From an uncultured Dokdonia sp. (GTDB lineage: Bacteria; Bacteroidota; Bacteroidia; Flavobacteriales; Flavobacteriaceae): a stretch of 64,000 nt of DNA. The stretch is taken from assembly GCF_937910895.1 (NCBI RefSeq), contig NZ_CALEMI010000157.1, positions 33,950 to 97,949 on the forward strand. Direction: 5' to 3'. The notes beneath the pieces are model-generated. The model made no database searches. It worked only from the letters and a program-made list of their open reading frames with translations, and had not been told where the DNA came from. This document shows positions 9,083 through 18,456 of the stretch, piece after piece (position 1 is the stretch's first letter; every line of letters starts with the position of its first letter). The position numbers were made by a program, and so were the translations under genes.

Positions 9083-10105
9083 ATGAATGAAAACTTAGAT
9101 CCAACTAGCGATAAATTCTCCCATGAAGACATGGATGTAGAACGTGCATTGCGTCCGCTATCCTTTGATGATTTTGCAGGTCAGGATCAGGTGTTAGAAA
9201 ACCTTAAAATTTTTGTACAAGCTGCAAATTTAAGAGGAGAAGCCTTGGATCATACCCTTTTTCACGGTCCTCCAGGTTTAGGGAAGACGACATTAGCAAA
9301 TATTCTTGCAAATGAGTTAGATGTTAATATTAAAATCACATCAGGTCCTGTACTAGACAAACCAGGTGATTTAGCAGGATTGTTGACCAATCTCGATGAA
9401 AGAGATGTCTTGTTTATCGATGAGATTCATCGTTTAAGTCCTATTGTCGAAGAGTATTTATACTCCGCGATGGAAGACTATCGCATCGATATTATGATTG
9501 AAACAGGACCCAATGCACGTTCTGTACAAATTGATTTAAGCCCGTTTACATTAGTGGGGGCAACTACGCGTTCAGGTTTACTAACAGCTCCTATGCGAGC
9601 TCGTTTTGGAATCTCTTCACGATTACAATATTACACCACAGAATTACTTACCACTATTGTACAGCGTAGTTCTCAAATTCTAGGCGTTCCTATATCTATG
9701 GAAGCTGCCATAGAGATTGCAGGTAGAAGTAGAGGAACCCCTCGTATAGCAAATGCACTGTTACGTCGTGTACGTGATTTTGCTCAAATAAAAGGGAACG
9801 GAAGTATTGATATAGCCATTGCAAAGTATAGTCTGGAAGCACTAAACGTAGATGCACACGGACTGGATGAAATGGACAATAAAATCCTAGCCACGATCAT
9901 TGATAAATTTAAAGGAGGTCCTGTAGGTATTACTACATTAGCAACTGCGGTTTCAGAAAGTGCAGAAACTATAGAAGAAGTATATGAACCTTTCCTAATA
10001 CAGCAAGGATTTATTATGCGTACTCCTAGAGGGAGAGAAGTGACAGAAGAAGCCTATCGTCATTTAGGAAGAACAAAAGGGCCTGTTCAAGGAGGCTTGT
10101 TTTAA
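9083..10105 (+). CDS. ruvB: Holliday junction branch migration ATPase RuvB
   Basis: RuvB is the AAA+ motor that, with RuvA, drives branch migration of Holliday junctions. Walker A is GPPGLGKT (residues 62-69), Walker B is LFIDEIH with D113-E114, and sensor 1 lies in the [11 protein letters not shown] segment. The C-terminal winged helix ends in [17 protein letters not shown]. The frame is open from an ATG at 9017, but that would add a hydrophobic leader encoded partly by the iterated palindrome at 9019-9032, which no RuvB has. ATG 9083 gives [18 protein letters not shown] and the normal 340 residues. ruvA is 10 kb away, so the two are not co-transcribed. Confidence 0.96.
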   Translation: MNENLDPTSDKFSHEDMDVERALRPLSFDDFAGQDQVLENLKIFVQAANLRGEALDHTLFHGPPGLGKTTLANILANELDVNIKITSGPVLDKPGDLAGLLTNLDERDVLFIDEIHRLSPIVEEYLYSAMEDYRIDIMIETGPNARSVQIDLSPFTLVGATTRSGLLTAPMRARFGISSRLQYYTTELLTTIVQRSSQILGVPISMEAAIEIAGRSRGTPRIANALLRRVRDFAQIKGNGSIDIAIAKYSLEALNVDAHGLDEMDNKILATIIDKFKGGPVGITTLATAVSESAETIEEVYEPFLIQQGFIMRTPRGREVTEEAYRHLGRTKGPVQGGLF

Positions 10106-10111
10106 ACAGGA

Positions 10112-10129
10112 TGTGGTTACAAAACCACA
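10112..10129 (+). other. Short hairpin between ruvB and the P450 gene
   Basis: TGTGGTT and AACCACA form a 7-bp stem with a 4-base loop shortly after ruvB. There is no proper T run after it, so it could be a weak terminator or mean nothing. Confidence 0.3.
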
Positions 10130-10191
10130 ACAGTATTTTATAAAAATTCTTCAGTACGCACGATAACTAAAAAGATAATAACAACCACATT

Positions 10192-11520
10192 GTGAAAGAA
10201 AAAACAATCCCCACAGTTTCTTTTTTTAGCTTTCTTAAACATGCCAATAAAATTGTAAAGAATCCCTTGCCGTTTCATAACAAAAATTTTGAAGCAAAAG
10301 GAGATACCTTCCGATTAAGATTAGGGGCAAGAAATTCCGTTGTATTTTCTAGGAATCCTGAATTTGCGTTGTATGCATTGCAAAAAAATCAACGTAATTA
10401 TACAAAGTCTCAAATTCAAACCAAAGACCTTTCTAAATACGTTGGAAAAGGATTACTTACTTCAGAAGGAGAACTTTGGAAAAAACAGCGACGTTTAATC
10501 CAGCCAGCATTTCATAAAAAGCAATTAGAACAATTGTTAGATACTGTTTTGGAGGCTATTCAGATAGAAATTCGTCATATTACACCCAATACCCCTATTG
10601 ATATCTTTCCTATTTTAAATGATCTTGCTTTCCAGACGGTTGTAAAAGCATTATTTCGTACGGAAATAGATATAAAGGTGATCAAACGCCTTCAATACAT
10701 TACCGAGGCTGCACAGCAAATGCTAGTTAAAGAACTTCGGCAGCCCTTTAAAGCCTTATATTTTAAATATGGAGGACCTATTAGAAAGCATATTGATCTT
10801 ACGATAGAGGCGAGAGAGATACTTAAAGGATTAGTTCAACAACGTAGAGCGAGTGGCGATAGGCAGCATGATTTGTTAGATATGCTTTTGGATGCCCGTT
10901 ATGAAGATGGTACTGCCATGGAAGAATCGCAATTGCTGGACGAGATATTAATTCTCTTTGTAGCTGGGCACGAGACGACTTCAAATGCGCTCACATTTAC
11001 CTTACAACTTTTAGCGAAGCATCCAGACATTCAAGAAAAGGTGTATGAAGAGTGCGCTTTCGCGAAAGCGAACACAGACTCATTACTATCCTTTATTAAA
11101 CATTGTGAATACACAAAGCAAGTCCTAGAAGAAGCTATGCGACTTTATCCGCCCGCCTATTTTATAGACCGAGTGAATATAGAAGAAGATGAATTTGATG
11201 GTATGACCATTCCTAAAGCATCTAATTTACTTTTTTCTGTCATCGAAATCCATAAACACATCGATTTTTGGGAAGATCCTGAAACATTTAATCCTGATCG
11301 TTTTGCAGATAATGCAGGGATGAAGCATAAGGCCTATTTTCCCTTTGGCGCAGGACCCAGAATGTGTATAGGGAATAATTTTGCGATGTATGAGATGGTA
11401 CTAGCTGTCACAGAGATTATACAGCAGTATAAAATAAAGAAGAAAGAGACGCCTATAGAAATCAAACCTTTGATTACCTTAAAACCCCAAAATGCGATTT
11501 TAGAATGTATACCTCGCTAG
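10192..11520 (+). CDS. Cytochrome P450
   Basis: This is a heme-thiolate monooxygenase of 442 residues without signal peptide or membrane anchor, so cytoplasmic. The I-helix oxygen-activation motif is A258-G-H-E-T-T263, the K-helix ExxR is E314-A-M-R317, and the heme-binding loop is [10 protein letters not shown] with thiolate C392. The sequence style ([20 protein letters not shown] in the C-helix) resembles CYP102/CYP4-like bacterial P450s acting on fatty acids or hydrocarbons, but the substrate cannot be told. No reductase domain is fused and no ferredoxin gene is nearby. The start is GTG 10192. An iterated palindrome (11056-11069) encodes AFAKA within the gene. queG follows after 4 bases. 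Confidence 0.92.
   Translation: MKEKTIPTVSFFSFLKHANKIVKNPLPFHNKNFEAKGDTFRLRLGARNSVVFSRNPEFALYALQKNQRNYTKSQIQTKDLSKYVGKGLLTSEGELWKKQRRLIQPAFHKKQLEQLLDTVLEAIQIEIRHITPNTPIDIFPILNDLAFQTVVKALFRTEIDIKVIKRLQYITEAAQQMLVKELRQPFKALYFKYGGPIRKHIDLTIEAREILKGLVQQRRASGDRQHDLLDMLLDARYEDGTAMEESQLLDEILILFVAGHETTSNALTFTLQLLAKHPDIQEKVYEECAFAKANTDSLLSFIKHCEYTKQVLEEAMRLYPPAYFIDRVNIEEDEFDGMTIPKASNLLFSVIEIHKHIDFWEDPETFNPDRFADNAGMKHKAYFPFGAGPRMCIGNNFAMYEMVLAVTEIIQQYKIKKKETPIEIKPLITLKPQNAILECIPR
11056..11069. repeat. Iterated palindrome copy 3
   Basis: Exact copy in the P450 gene, extended to 16 bp (11055-11070), encoding AFAKA. Confidence 0.9.
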
Positions 11521-11524
11521 TCAC

Positions 11525-12451
11525 GTGATAGAAAACCGAGTAAAACATACCGCTTTTATTAAAGCCGAAGCAAAACGTTTGGGATTTATGTCTTGCGGTA
11601 TTTCAAAAGCTGGTTTTTTGGAAGAAGAAGCACCACGCCTAGAACAATGGCTCAAAGCAAATATGCATGGCGAGATGCAGTACATGGAAAATCATTTTGA
11701 CAAACGATTAGATCCAACTAAACTTGTAGAAGGTTCTAAAAGCGTGATCTCTCTATTATTAAATTACTATCCGAGTGAGACTCAGAATAAAGACTCCTAT
11801 AAGATTTCTAAATATGCGTATGGTACCGATTATCATTTTGTCATAAAGGATAAGCTTAAAGAATTACTTTATAGTATCCAGACAGAAATAGGAGAGGTGC
11901 ATGGTCGTGCCTTTGTAGATAGTGCGCCTGTGCTTGATAAGGCATGGGCAGTAAAAAGCGGATTAGGATGGATGGGAAAACACAGTAATGTGCTTTCTAA
12001 AAAAGCAGGCTCTTTTTATTTTATCGCAGAGCTGATCATAGATCTTGATTTAGAATATGATACTCCTGTGACTGATCACTGTGGGAGTTGCACTGCCTGT
12101 ATTGATGCCTGTCCAACACAAGCTATTGTGGAGCCTTATAAGGTAGACGGCAGTAAGTGTATTAGTTATTTTACTATAGAATTAAAAGAAGCGATCCCTA
12201 CGTCTGTAAAAGGATCCTTTGATGATTGGATGTTTGGTTGTGATGTCTGTCAAGATGTATGCCCATGGAATCGCTTTAGCACTTCACATAAAGAACCTTT
12301 ATTCGATCCCAATCCCAAACTGCTTTCCTATACTAAGAAAGATTGGGAAGAGATTACTCAAGAAGTATTTTCTGAAATCTTCAAAAAGTCGGCGGTAAAG
12401 CGCACAAAGTATTCGGGGTTGCAACGTAATATCCAGTTTCTGAAAAAATAA
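11525..12451 (+). CDS. queG: Epoxyqueuosine reductase QueG
   Basis: QueG carries out the last step of queuosine synthesis, reducing epoxyqueuosine to queuosine in tRNA with cobalamin and two [4Fe-4S] clusters. Cys motifs seen are C186-x2-C189-x2-C192-x3-CP, then a Cys in KCISYFTIE, and [11 protein letters not shown]. The N-terminal half contains the family sequences [20 protein letters not shown] and GKHSNVLS. Length (308) is normal. The start is probably GTG 11525, four bases after the P450 stop; no ATG lies close. It may share a transcript with the P450, though no functional link is known. Confidence 0.95.
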   Translation: MIENRVKHTAFIKAEAKRLGFMSCGISKAGFLEEEAPRLEQWLKANMHGEMQYMENHFDKRLDPTKLVEGSKSVISLLLNYYPSETQNKDSYKISKYAYGTDYHFVIKDKLKELLYSIQTEIGEVHGRAFVDSAPVLDKAWAVKSGLGWMGKHSNVLSKKAGSFYFIAELIIDLDLEYDTPVTDHCGSCTACIDACPTQAIVEPYKVDGSKCISYFTIELKEAIPTSVKGSFDDWMFGCDVCQDVCPWNRFSTSHKEPLFDPNPKLLSYTKKDWEEITQEVFSEIFKKSAVKRTKYSGLQRNIQFLKK

Positions 12452-12610
12452 TATCTTTTTTTGATGAGTTTAGGTATCGTTTTTACGCAATCGTTTTCGT
12501 TGGGTATTTCTCAATATTAGTATAAAATTTCAGAAAAAATGCGGATATTACTACGATAAAAATGCACATTTTGTAATAAATAACATTCTTCCTTTCTTAA
12601 AATTAGCAGT

Positions 12611-14278
12611 ATGTTTAAAAATATTAAAAAGCCACAACTTTCTTTCTGGCAAATATGGAATATGAACGTTGGTTTCTTCGGAATTCAATTTAGTTTTGGA
12701 TTGCAACAAACTGCTGTAAATCCTATATTTTCATTTCTAGGTGCCGACCATGCAGAATTGCCTTTGCTTAATTTAGCAGGGCCTGTAACAGGACTTTTAA
12801 TTCAACCTATTATTGGTGCGATAAGTGATAAAACTTGGTTGCCTAAATGGGGAGGAAGAAGAAAACCATTCTTTTTGATTGGTGCCATATTAGGAAGTTT
12901 ATGCTTATTAGCATTTCCTTTTAGTCCTGGATTATGGTTTGCTGTTGGTTTGCTATGGGTGCTAGATGCCGCCAATAATACGGCTATGGAGCCTTACAGA
13001 GCTTTTGTAGGAGATAAATTAAATGACAATCAGCTGACGTTTGGATACCAAATGCAAAGTTTATTTGTAGGAGCAGGAATTACGATCGCTAACTTCTCAC
13101 TTTTCTTATTTCAGGATTGGTTTAGTGTTCCTGCATTAGAAACAGCAAGCTTATGTACTACTACCACAGAAACTATATCTGCCATCCCAAAATGGGTGTA
13201 TTATTCCTTTTTCTTAGGCGCCTTTGCTTCGGTAGCAACCATTGCTTGGTCTGTTTGGAAAACACCAGAAATACCTCCAAGTGATGAGGAGTTAGAAAAG
13301 ATTAATGAATTTAATAAAGATAAACCCTCACCTTTAATTCAAATTTTTAGTGTTCTTATTGTGATTTTAATACTACCTATAGCTTTAGGATTAGCACTAG
13401 GATATTTGTTCCCATACTTGTTTAGTAATATCAATTTACTGGTTATTATCATGTTAGTGATTGCATTTATTTGGTTGTATTATTTGTACAAACTAATAAA
13501 AAAGAATCCAAAAAATAGTTCAATACAAAAGCTTGGCGATTTATTAAATCCATTTTTAGAATCTGCAGAAGCTATAGGAGATATGCCTAAAATGATGTGG
13601 AAATTAGCCGCAGTATACTTCTTTCAGTGGTATGCTTTGTTTGTGTATTGGCAGTTTATTACACCTATGATACGCACAAGTCTATACGGACAAACTCCTG
13701 AGGATACAACACGCTATAAAGGTATTATAGAAGCCTGTGAAGCAGGTAATACAATAAGCACTATTGATACATCTTTTGCTCAAAATTTTCAGCAAATATC
13801 AGAACAGGCACTTGCTCAGACAGGACTTATGAACGGTTCTTATAATTTGGTGACTATGCTTGTAGCATTAGCCTTAGTGCCTTTTGCTAAAAAATATGGC
13901 TCTCGCAATGTGTATGTTGTAAGCCTTGTGTTTGCAGGAATTGCAATGCTGAGTATGCCATTTATAAAAGATGAGTATGCTTTATTAGTTCCTATGATAT
14001 TATTTGGAATAGGATGGGCAGCTATGATGGGAATTCCGTATGCCATGGTATCCAAGGTAATTCCAGAAGATCGTCGTGGCGTTTATATGGGAATTGTCAA
14101 TATGATGATTGTAATCCCGATGCTGATACAAACAGTTACATTTGGTCCCATTATTGAAAACCTTTTAGGAGATAATGCGGTTAATGCCATTCTGTTTGGA
14201 GGTGTATTTTTTATGATAGCAGCAGTGTTAGCATTACGCCTTAAGCGATCCGTGTCACAAGCGGTAACAGAATTGTAA
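12611..14278 (+). CDS. SLC45/GPH-type MFS sugar transporter (sucrose/maltose-like)
   Basis: A 555-residue membrane protein with about twelve hydrophobic segments. The sequence LLNLAGPVTGLLIQPIIGAISD followed by GGRRKPFFLIGA is the signature seen in plant and animal sucrose transporters (SLC45/SUC) and their bacterial relatives, which move disaccharides with protons. A second match is EDRRGVYMGIVNMMIVIPML in the C-terminal half. A large loop with a predicted extra hydrophobic pair lies around residues 225-320. It heads a run with another MFS gene, a trehalase and a sugar kinase, so trehalose, maltose or sucrose are all possible substrates. The choice cannot be made from sequence. Confidence 0.85.
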   Translation: MFKNIKKPQLSFWQIWNMNVGFFGIQFSFGLQQTAVNPIFSFLGADHAELPLLNLAGPVTGLLIQPIIGAISDKTWLPKWGGRRKPFFLIGAILGSLCLLAFPFSPGLWFAVGLLWVLDAANNTAMEPYRAFVGDKLNDNQLTFGYQMQSLFVGAGITIANFSLFLFQDWFSVPALETASLCTTTTETISAIPKWVYYSFFLGAFASVATIAWSVWKTPEIPPSDEELEKINEFNKDKPSPLIQIFSVLIVILILPIALGLALGYLFPYLFSNINLLVIIMLVIAFIWLYYLYKLIKKNPKNSSIQKLGDLLNPFLESAEAIGDMPKMMWKLAAVYFFQWYALFVYWQFITPMIRTSLYGQTPEDTTRYKGIIEACEAGNTISTIDTSFAQNFQQISEQALAQTGLMNGSYNLVTMLVALALVPFAKKYGSRNVYVVSLVFAGIAMLSMPFIKDEYALLVPMILFGIGWAAMMGIPYAMVSKVIPEDRRGVYMGIVNMMIVIPMLIQTVTFGPIIENLLGDNAVNAILFGGVFFMIAAVLALRLKRSVSQAVTEL

Positions 14279-14306
14279 TAACAAACTTCTTTATACATAT
14301 AAGAAT

Positions 14307-15533
14307 ATGAAACATCTTGGAATTAAGTTATCACTGTTTCTTAATTACTTTGTCTTTGCTATTCTCTTAAATAGTGTGGGGATCGTTATTTTAAAATCAA
14401 TAAATAATTATAATGTTGCCGAAAGTGCAGCTAGTGTTTTAGAAGCTTTTAAAGATTTACCCATTGCTATCGTTTCTTTTGCTGTCGCCTCTTTTTTGCC
14501 TAGAATAGGATACAAAAAAGCAATGTTAGCAGGTTTAGCTATGGTAACTGTTGGCTGTGTACTTATGTATTTTGGTAATTCTTTCGATACTGCAAAGTTA
14601 TTGTTTGCTATTGTTGGAGCTGCTTTTGCTCTTATTAAAGTATCTGTATATTCTGTCATTGGTTTAGTAACAGATGACACTAAAGGTCATAATAGTTTAA
14701 TGAGTTCAATAGAAGGTGTTTTTATGATAGGGATTGCACTGGCTTATTTCTTATTTCCAGCATTTAATACAGAAGGAGAGCCAGACGCTTGGTTAAATGT
14801 CTATTGGTTACTTGCCATATTATCTGCTATATCTTTTGTGATTTTATTATTTACAAAATTTGAAAACACAGAACAGATAATAGGAACAGATGCAGGAGAA
14901 GATTTTGCAGCAATGTTTAAGTTACTATTAAAAATGTTAACTATTGTTTTTGTAATCAGTGCGTTCCTTTTTGTGATGATAGAACAAGGGATTATGTCTT
15001 GGCTTCCTACATTCAATAATAAAGTATTAGGATTGTCAGAAAATATAGGGATTATGATGGCGAGTATTCTAGCGTTATCATTAGCAGCTGGGAGATTGTT
15101 AGCAGGAGTACTTACACAAAGAATATCTTGGATATATGTTCTCTTAGGGTGCACAATAATAGCAATGCTATCTGTAGTCTTTATTTTACCAAAAACGGTA
15201 GGAATCAATGTAGAAGAAGTAACTAAGTTTAGTGATATCCCTTTGATAGCTTTTGCATTTCCATTAGTAGGACTTTTTATAGCCCCTATTTATCCACTTT
15301 TAAATTCGGTGGTATTAAGTGCATTACCTAAACGCTTACATAGTCAGATGACAGGTCTTATTGTTATTTTTTCAGCATTAGGAGGTACCTTTGGAAGTAG
15401 AATTATAGGACATTTATTTGAAACACAAGGACCAGAAAACGCATTTTATTTTACGCTCATCCCAATGACTATGCTATTAGTATTTTATTTTATTTTAAAA
15501 CGCTTAACAGAAAAGAATGCAGTTCAAGGGTAA
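14307..15533 (+). CDS. MFS transporter
   Basis: A 408-residue major facilitator protein with about twelve helices and the loop motif LPRIGYKKAMLAGL between helices 2 and 3. It lacks the SLC45 signature of its upstream neighbour and resembles FucP/GluP-like or general sugar MFS carriers. It begins 28 bases after that gene, and its 3' end overlaps the trehalase start by 17 bases, so all three are probably one transcript. It might take up the trehalase product or a second sugar. Family membership is firm, the substrate is not. Confidence 0.82.
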   Translation: MKHLGIKLSLFLNYFVFAILLNSVGIVILKSINNYNVAESAASVLEAFKDLPIAIVSFAVASFLPRIGYKKAMLAGLAMVTVGCVLMYFGNSFDTAKLLFAIVGAAFALIKVSVYSVIGLVTDDTKGHNSLMSSIEGVFMIGIALAYFLFPAFNTEGEPDAWLNVYWLLAILSAISFVILLFTKFENTEQIIGTDAGEDFAAMFKLLLKMLTIVFVISAFLFVMIEQGIMSWLPTFNNKVLGLSENIGIMMASILALSLAAGRLLAGVLTQRISWIYVLLGCTIIAMLSVVFILPKTVGINVEEVTKFSDIPLIAFAFPLVGLFIAPIYPLLNSVVLSALPKRLHSQMTGLIVIFSALGGTFGSRIIGHLFETQGPENAFYFTLIPMTMLLVFYFILKRLTEKNAVQG

Positions 15534-17391
15534 TATAGAGGATACGCTTCAACGGTTATTAGGACAAGAAGATACCGATGGCGATAAAAAAATCACGATA
15601 GAAGATAAAGGTCCTAAAGCATTTATAATAAATCTTTTTTCTGAGAACGCTGGCGTTTATACTGAGCAAAGTCGAAGTGCGAAAGCGTATACCATAAAAG
15701 GAACCTACCACCTCTCCAACTTCCTTCAAGAACTCGCACTAGAAAAAGCATTAGGAAAAACAGAAGCAAATATTCTATTATCCAATATAGAAGAAGCGCC
15801 TACAACGCGTATTTCTAGGATGATTAAAGACTACTTCTGGGATGATCTGACGCGCACATTAGATGCTAAAGGACTTCGTAAAAGTCTAGGCGATGATAAG
15901 GCAACAGATACCACACAACGCCTATATGTTCCCGCAACAGATCAACAAGGAATCGTCTATTATCAAAATCTACAACAACAGTTTCCTCAACTTGAAGTCT
16001 TGGTTCTTCCTAAGGAGATTACACCAGAGTATGTAAAATCAATTAATTCAAAACCTGGCGTATTAGCACTTGCATTACAGGATGAAAAAGGCATTCCCTT
16101 TGTCGTGCCTGGCGGTCGTTTCAATGAGATGTACGGATGGGATAGCTATTTTGAAGGTGTAGGACTACTTCTTGACAATCGAATTGATTTGGCGAAAGCC
16201 ATGGTCGATAATTTCTGTTACCAGATCAAACATTATGGTAAAATCCTGAATGCAAATAGATCCTATTACCTCACACGCACACAACCTCCTTTTTTAAGTT
16301 CATTTATCCGAGAAGTATACGAAGCAGATCCTTCTATTGGAAAAGAGTGGTTAGCAAGTGTTCTCAAAGTAGCAATCCAAGAATATGAAACGGTCTGGAT
16401 GCAAGCACCGCGTCTTACGGAAAATGGTTTAAATAGGTATTATGCACAAGGTATCGGCATTCCTCCAGAAACCGAAAATGGGCATTTTGAAGATGTATTA
16501 TCCGCTTTCGCGAAAGCGCACTCAGAAACAACAGAAGAGTTTATACGAAAATACCAATCTGGCAAAATCAAAGAACCAAAACTAGACACCTATTTCACCC
16601 ATGATCGAAGCTTGCGCGAAAGTGGTCACGATACCTCTTGGCGATTAGACGACGTATGCGCAGACCTAAATACCGTAGATGTCAACAGCCTCTTGTATAA
16701 GTATGAAACTGACTTTGCTTACATAATCAATACCTATTTTGATGGAGAGTTTGAAGGGTACACAGTTGCGTACTGGAATACACTAGCTTCTAAAAGGTCA
16801 GAACGTATGCATACCTTGATGTGGAATGAAGAGCGAGGGCAATATTTTGATTACAATATTCAAACAAAAGAGCAAACTTATTTTGAAAGCGCTTCCAATT
16901 ACTTCCCGCTTTGGGCAGGGCTTGTAGTAGCAAAGGACGTCCAAAAAATCGTACATTCCCTAATGCAAGAGCTAAAGGAAAAAGGAGGGATTGCAGGAAG
17001 TTCTAGAAAGATGAATGCACAAGTTCCTAAAGACGCTGTGCAAAGACAATGGGATTATCCCAATGGATGGGCACCCCACCAAATGATGATTTGGCGCGGA
17101 CTTAAAAACTATGATTTTGAAGCAGAAATGCAAGAACTTATCTACAGATGGTTATGGATGATTACCAGAAATGCTGTCGATTATAATGGAACCATTCCTG
17201 AAAAGTATGATGTGGTCGCATGTACACACAAAGTATACGCCGAGTATGGCAATGTAGGAACTGAGTTTGATTACATCACCACCAGTGGTTTTGGGTGGAT
17301 GAATGCTTCTTATCAATATGGATTATCACTTTTAACACCTGATTTGAGAAAGAAACTAGATACATTAATTGATCCAGACACATTGTTTTAG
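15517..17391 (+). CDS. GH37 trehalase of the fungal neutral-trehalase (Nth1) type, with EF-hand-like motif
   Basis: The enzyme hydrolyses trehalose to two glucose. GH37 signatures are PGGRFNEMYGWDSYFEG and QWDYPNGWAPHQ. The probable catalytic Asp is D372 in RESGHDTSWR; the catalytic Glu lies in the C-terminal region with EKYDV and GFGWMNAS, but I cannot assign it. There is no signal peptide, so it acts in the cytoplasm. Residues 19-30 (DTDGDKKITIED) have Asp at EF-hand loop positions 1, 3, 5 and 12 and match from memory the calcium-binding motif of yeast Nth1; YGKILNANRSYYL, GIPPETE and KIKEPKLD are also Nth1-like. The N-terminal phospho-regulatory tail of the yeast enzyme is absent. The start overlaps the MFS gene by 17 bases. 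An iterated palindrome at 16504-16517 encodes AFAKA. Confidence 0.93.
   Translation: MQFKGNIEDTLQRLLGQEDTDGDKKITIEDKGPKAFIINLFSENAGVYTEQSRSAKAYTIKGTYHLSNFLQELALEKALGKTEANILLSNIEEAPTTRISRMIKDYFWDDLTRTLDAKGLRKSLGDDKATDTTQRLYVPATDQQGIVYYQNLQQQFPQLEVLVLPKEITPEYVKSINSKPGVLALALQDEKGIPFVVPGGRFNEMYGWDSYFEGVGLLLDNRIDLAKAMVDNFCYQIKHYGKILNANRSYYLTRTQPPFLSSFIREVYEADPSIGKEWLASVLKVAIQEYETVWMQAPRLTENGLNRYYAQGIGIPPETENGHFEDVLSAFAKAHSETTEEFIRKYQSGKIKEPKLDTYFTHDRSLRESGHDTSWRLDDVCADLNTVDVNSLLYKYETDFAYIINTYFDGEFEGYTVAYWNTLASKRSERMHTLMWNEERGQYFDYNIQTKEQTYFESASNYFPLWAGLVVAKDVQKIVHSLMQELKEKGGIAGSSRKMNAQVPKDAVQRQWDYPNGWAPHQMMIWRGLKNYDFEAEMQELIYRWLWMITRNAVDYNGTIPEKYDVVACTHKVYAEYGNVGTEFDYITTSGFGWMNASYQYGLSLLTPDLRKKLDTLIDPDTLF
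16504..16517. repeat. Iterated palindrome copy 4
   Basis: Exact copy in the trehalase gene, 16 bp with its neighbours, encoding AFAKA. Confidence 0.9.
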
Positions 17392-17439
17392 TAGTTTTGA
17401 CTAATAAGGGTAAGCAATAATAAACGATCGTATAAATAC

Positions 17440-18387
17440 GTGGAAAATATAAAAAACATTGGTGTCTTTTGCGTAGGAGAAACACTCATCGATTTTATAG
17501 GGCATCAAGAAGAGGCTTCTATAGATGAGACAAAAGATTATCATCGGTATCTAGGAGGTTCTCCTACAAATGTAGCTATGAATATGGCGCGCTTAGGCGT
17601 AAACGTATGCTTGGCAAGTACCATAGGAAAGGATGGTTTTGGAATGTATATTTTAGATAAACTAAAAGAAAATAGAGTCACGACAACCTACGTGCGTCAA
17701 GATGCTATACAACCTACCTCTGTCATATTTGTCTCAAAAACAACAGGAACACCAGACTTTATACCGTTTCGGAAGGCAGATACCATGATTACCGAAAACC
17801 AGATTCCTACAGAAGCACTAGAGAAAACAAGTATCTTTCATACAACAGCTTTTGCATTAAGTAAAAGTCCGTCACGTAATACGATTTTAGCCAAAGCAAA
17901 AGAAGCATACGAATTAGGTGTCACACTGAGTATTGATATTAATTATTCTCCACGTATATGGCCAAATCGATTAAAGGCTATGGAGACCATCAAAACATAT
18001 TGCCAGTATGACCCTCTAATAAAAATTAGTGAGGATGATATAGAGCGTCTTTTTGAACAACGTCTTTCCCATGAAGAAATCTTTACATTTTTTCATGATC
18101 ATCTTAATGTAAGCACCGTGTGTTTAACATTGGGCAGTAAAGGAGTTACGCTTTCGCGAAAGCATAAAAAACCCATTACCCTTCCAGCTGAAAAAGTAGA
18201 ATATATTATGGATGCTACAGGCGCAGGAGATGCCTTCTGGAGCGGTTTCCTATTTGCGCATTTGAAAGAGTTTCCTGTAGAAAGGTGCTTAAAAATCGCA
18301 TTAACGCTAGCTGCTATTAAGCTACAGAATGTAGGGAGATTACCACAAAATATGGACGTCCTTTCAGAACTCTTGAGAATTACTTAG
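17440..18387 (+). CDS. PfkB-family sugar kinase (fructokinase-like)
   Basis: A ribokinase/PfkB-family kinase of 315 residues that should phosphorylate a sugar with ATP. The N-terminal signature is GGSPTNVAMNMARLG. The C-terminal signature is DATGAGDAFWSGFLFA, with D264 the catalytic base and the GAG anion hole before it. Family members with this profile are mostly fructokinases; the neighbouring trehalase would produce glucose, so the true substrate may be glucose or fructose. The start is taken as GTG 17440, giving MENIKNIGVFCVGE. An iterated palindrome (18150-18163) encodes LSRK here, a different frame from that in the trehalase gene. Confidence 0.85.
   Translation: MENIKNIGVFCVGETLIDFIGHQEEASIDETKDYHRYLGGSPTNVAMNMARLGVNVCLASTIGKDGFGMYILDKLKENRVTTTYVRQDAIQPTSVIFVSKTTGTPDFIPFRKADTMITENQIPTEALEKTSIFHTTAFALSKSPSRNTILAKAKEAYELGVTLSIDINYSPRIWPNRLKAMETIKTYCQYDPLIKISEDDIERLFEQRLSHEEIFTFFHDHLNVSTVCLTLGSKGVTLSRKHKKPITLPAEKVEYIMDATGAGDAFWSGFLFAHLKEFPVERCLKIALTLAAIKLQNVGRLPQNMDVLSELLRIT
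18150..18163. repeat. Iterated palindrome copy 5
   Basis: Exact copy in the sugar kinase gene, encoding LSRK; followed by ATAAAAAA. Confidence 0.9.
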
Positions 18388-18456
18388 CCTCTTGTCTGTA
18401 ATTAAGCATTTACGAGCCATCAGAATACCTTATTTTTACACGTCAATGACCAACCT

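Noticed and set aside
15660..15695. A degenerate copy of the iterated palindrome (GTGCGAAAGCGTA)
   Set aside because: Only one arm matches, so it is not counted.
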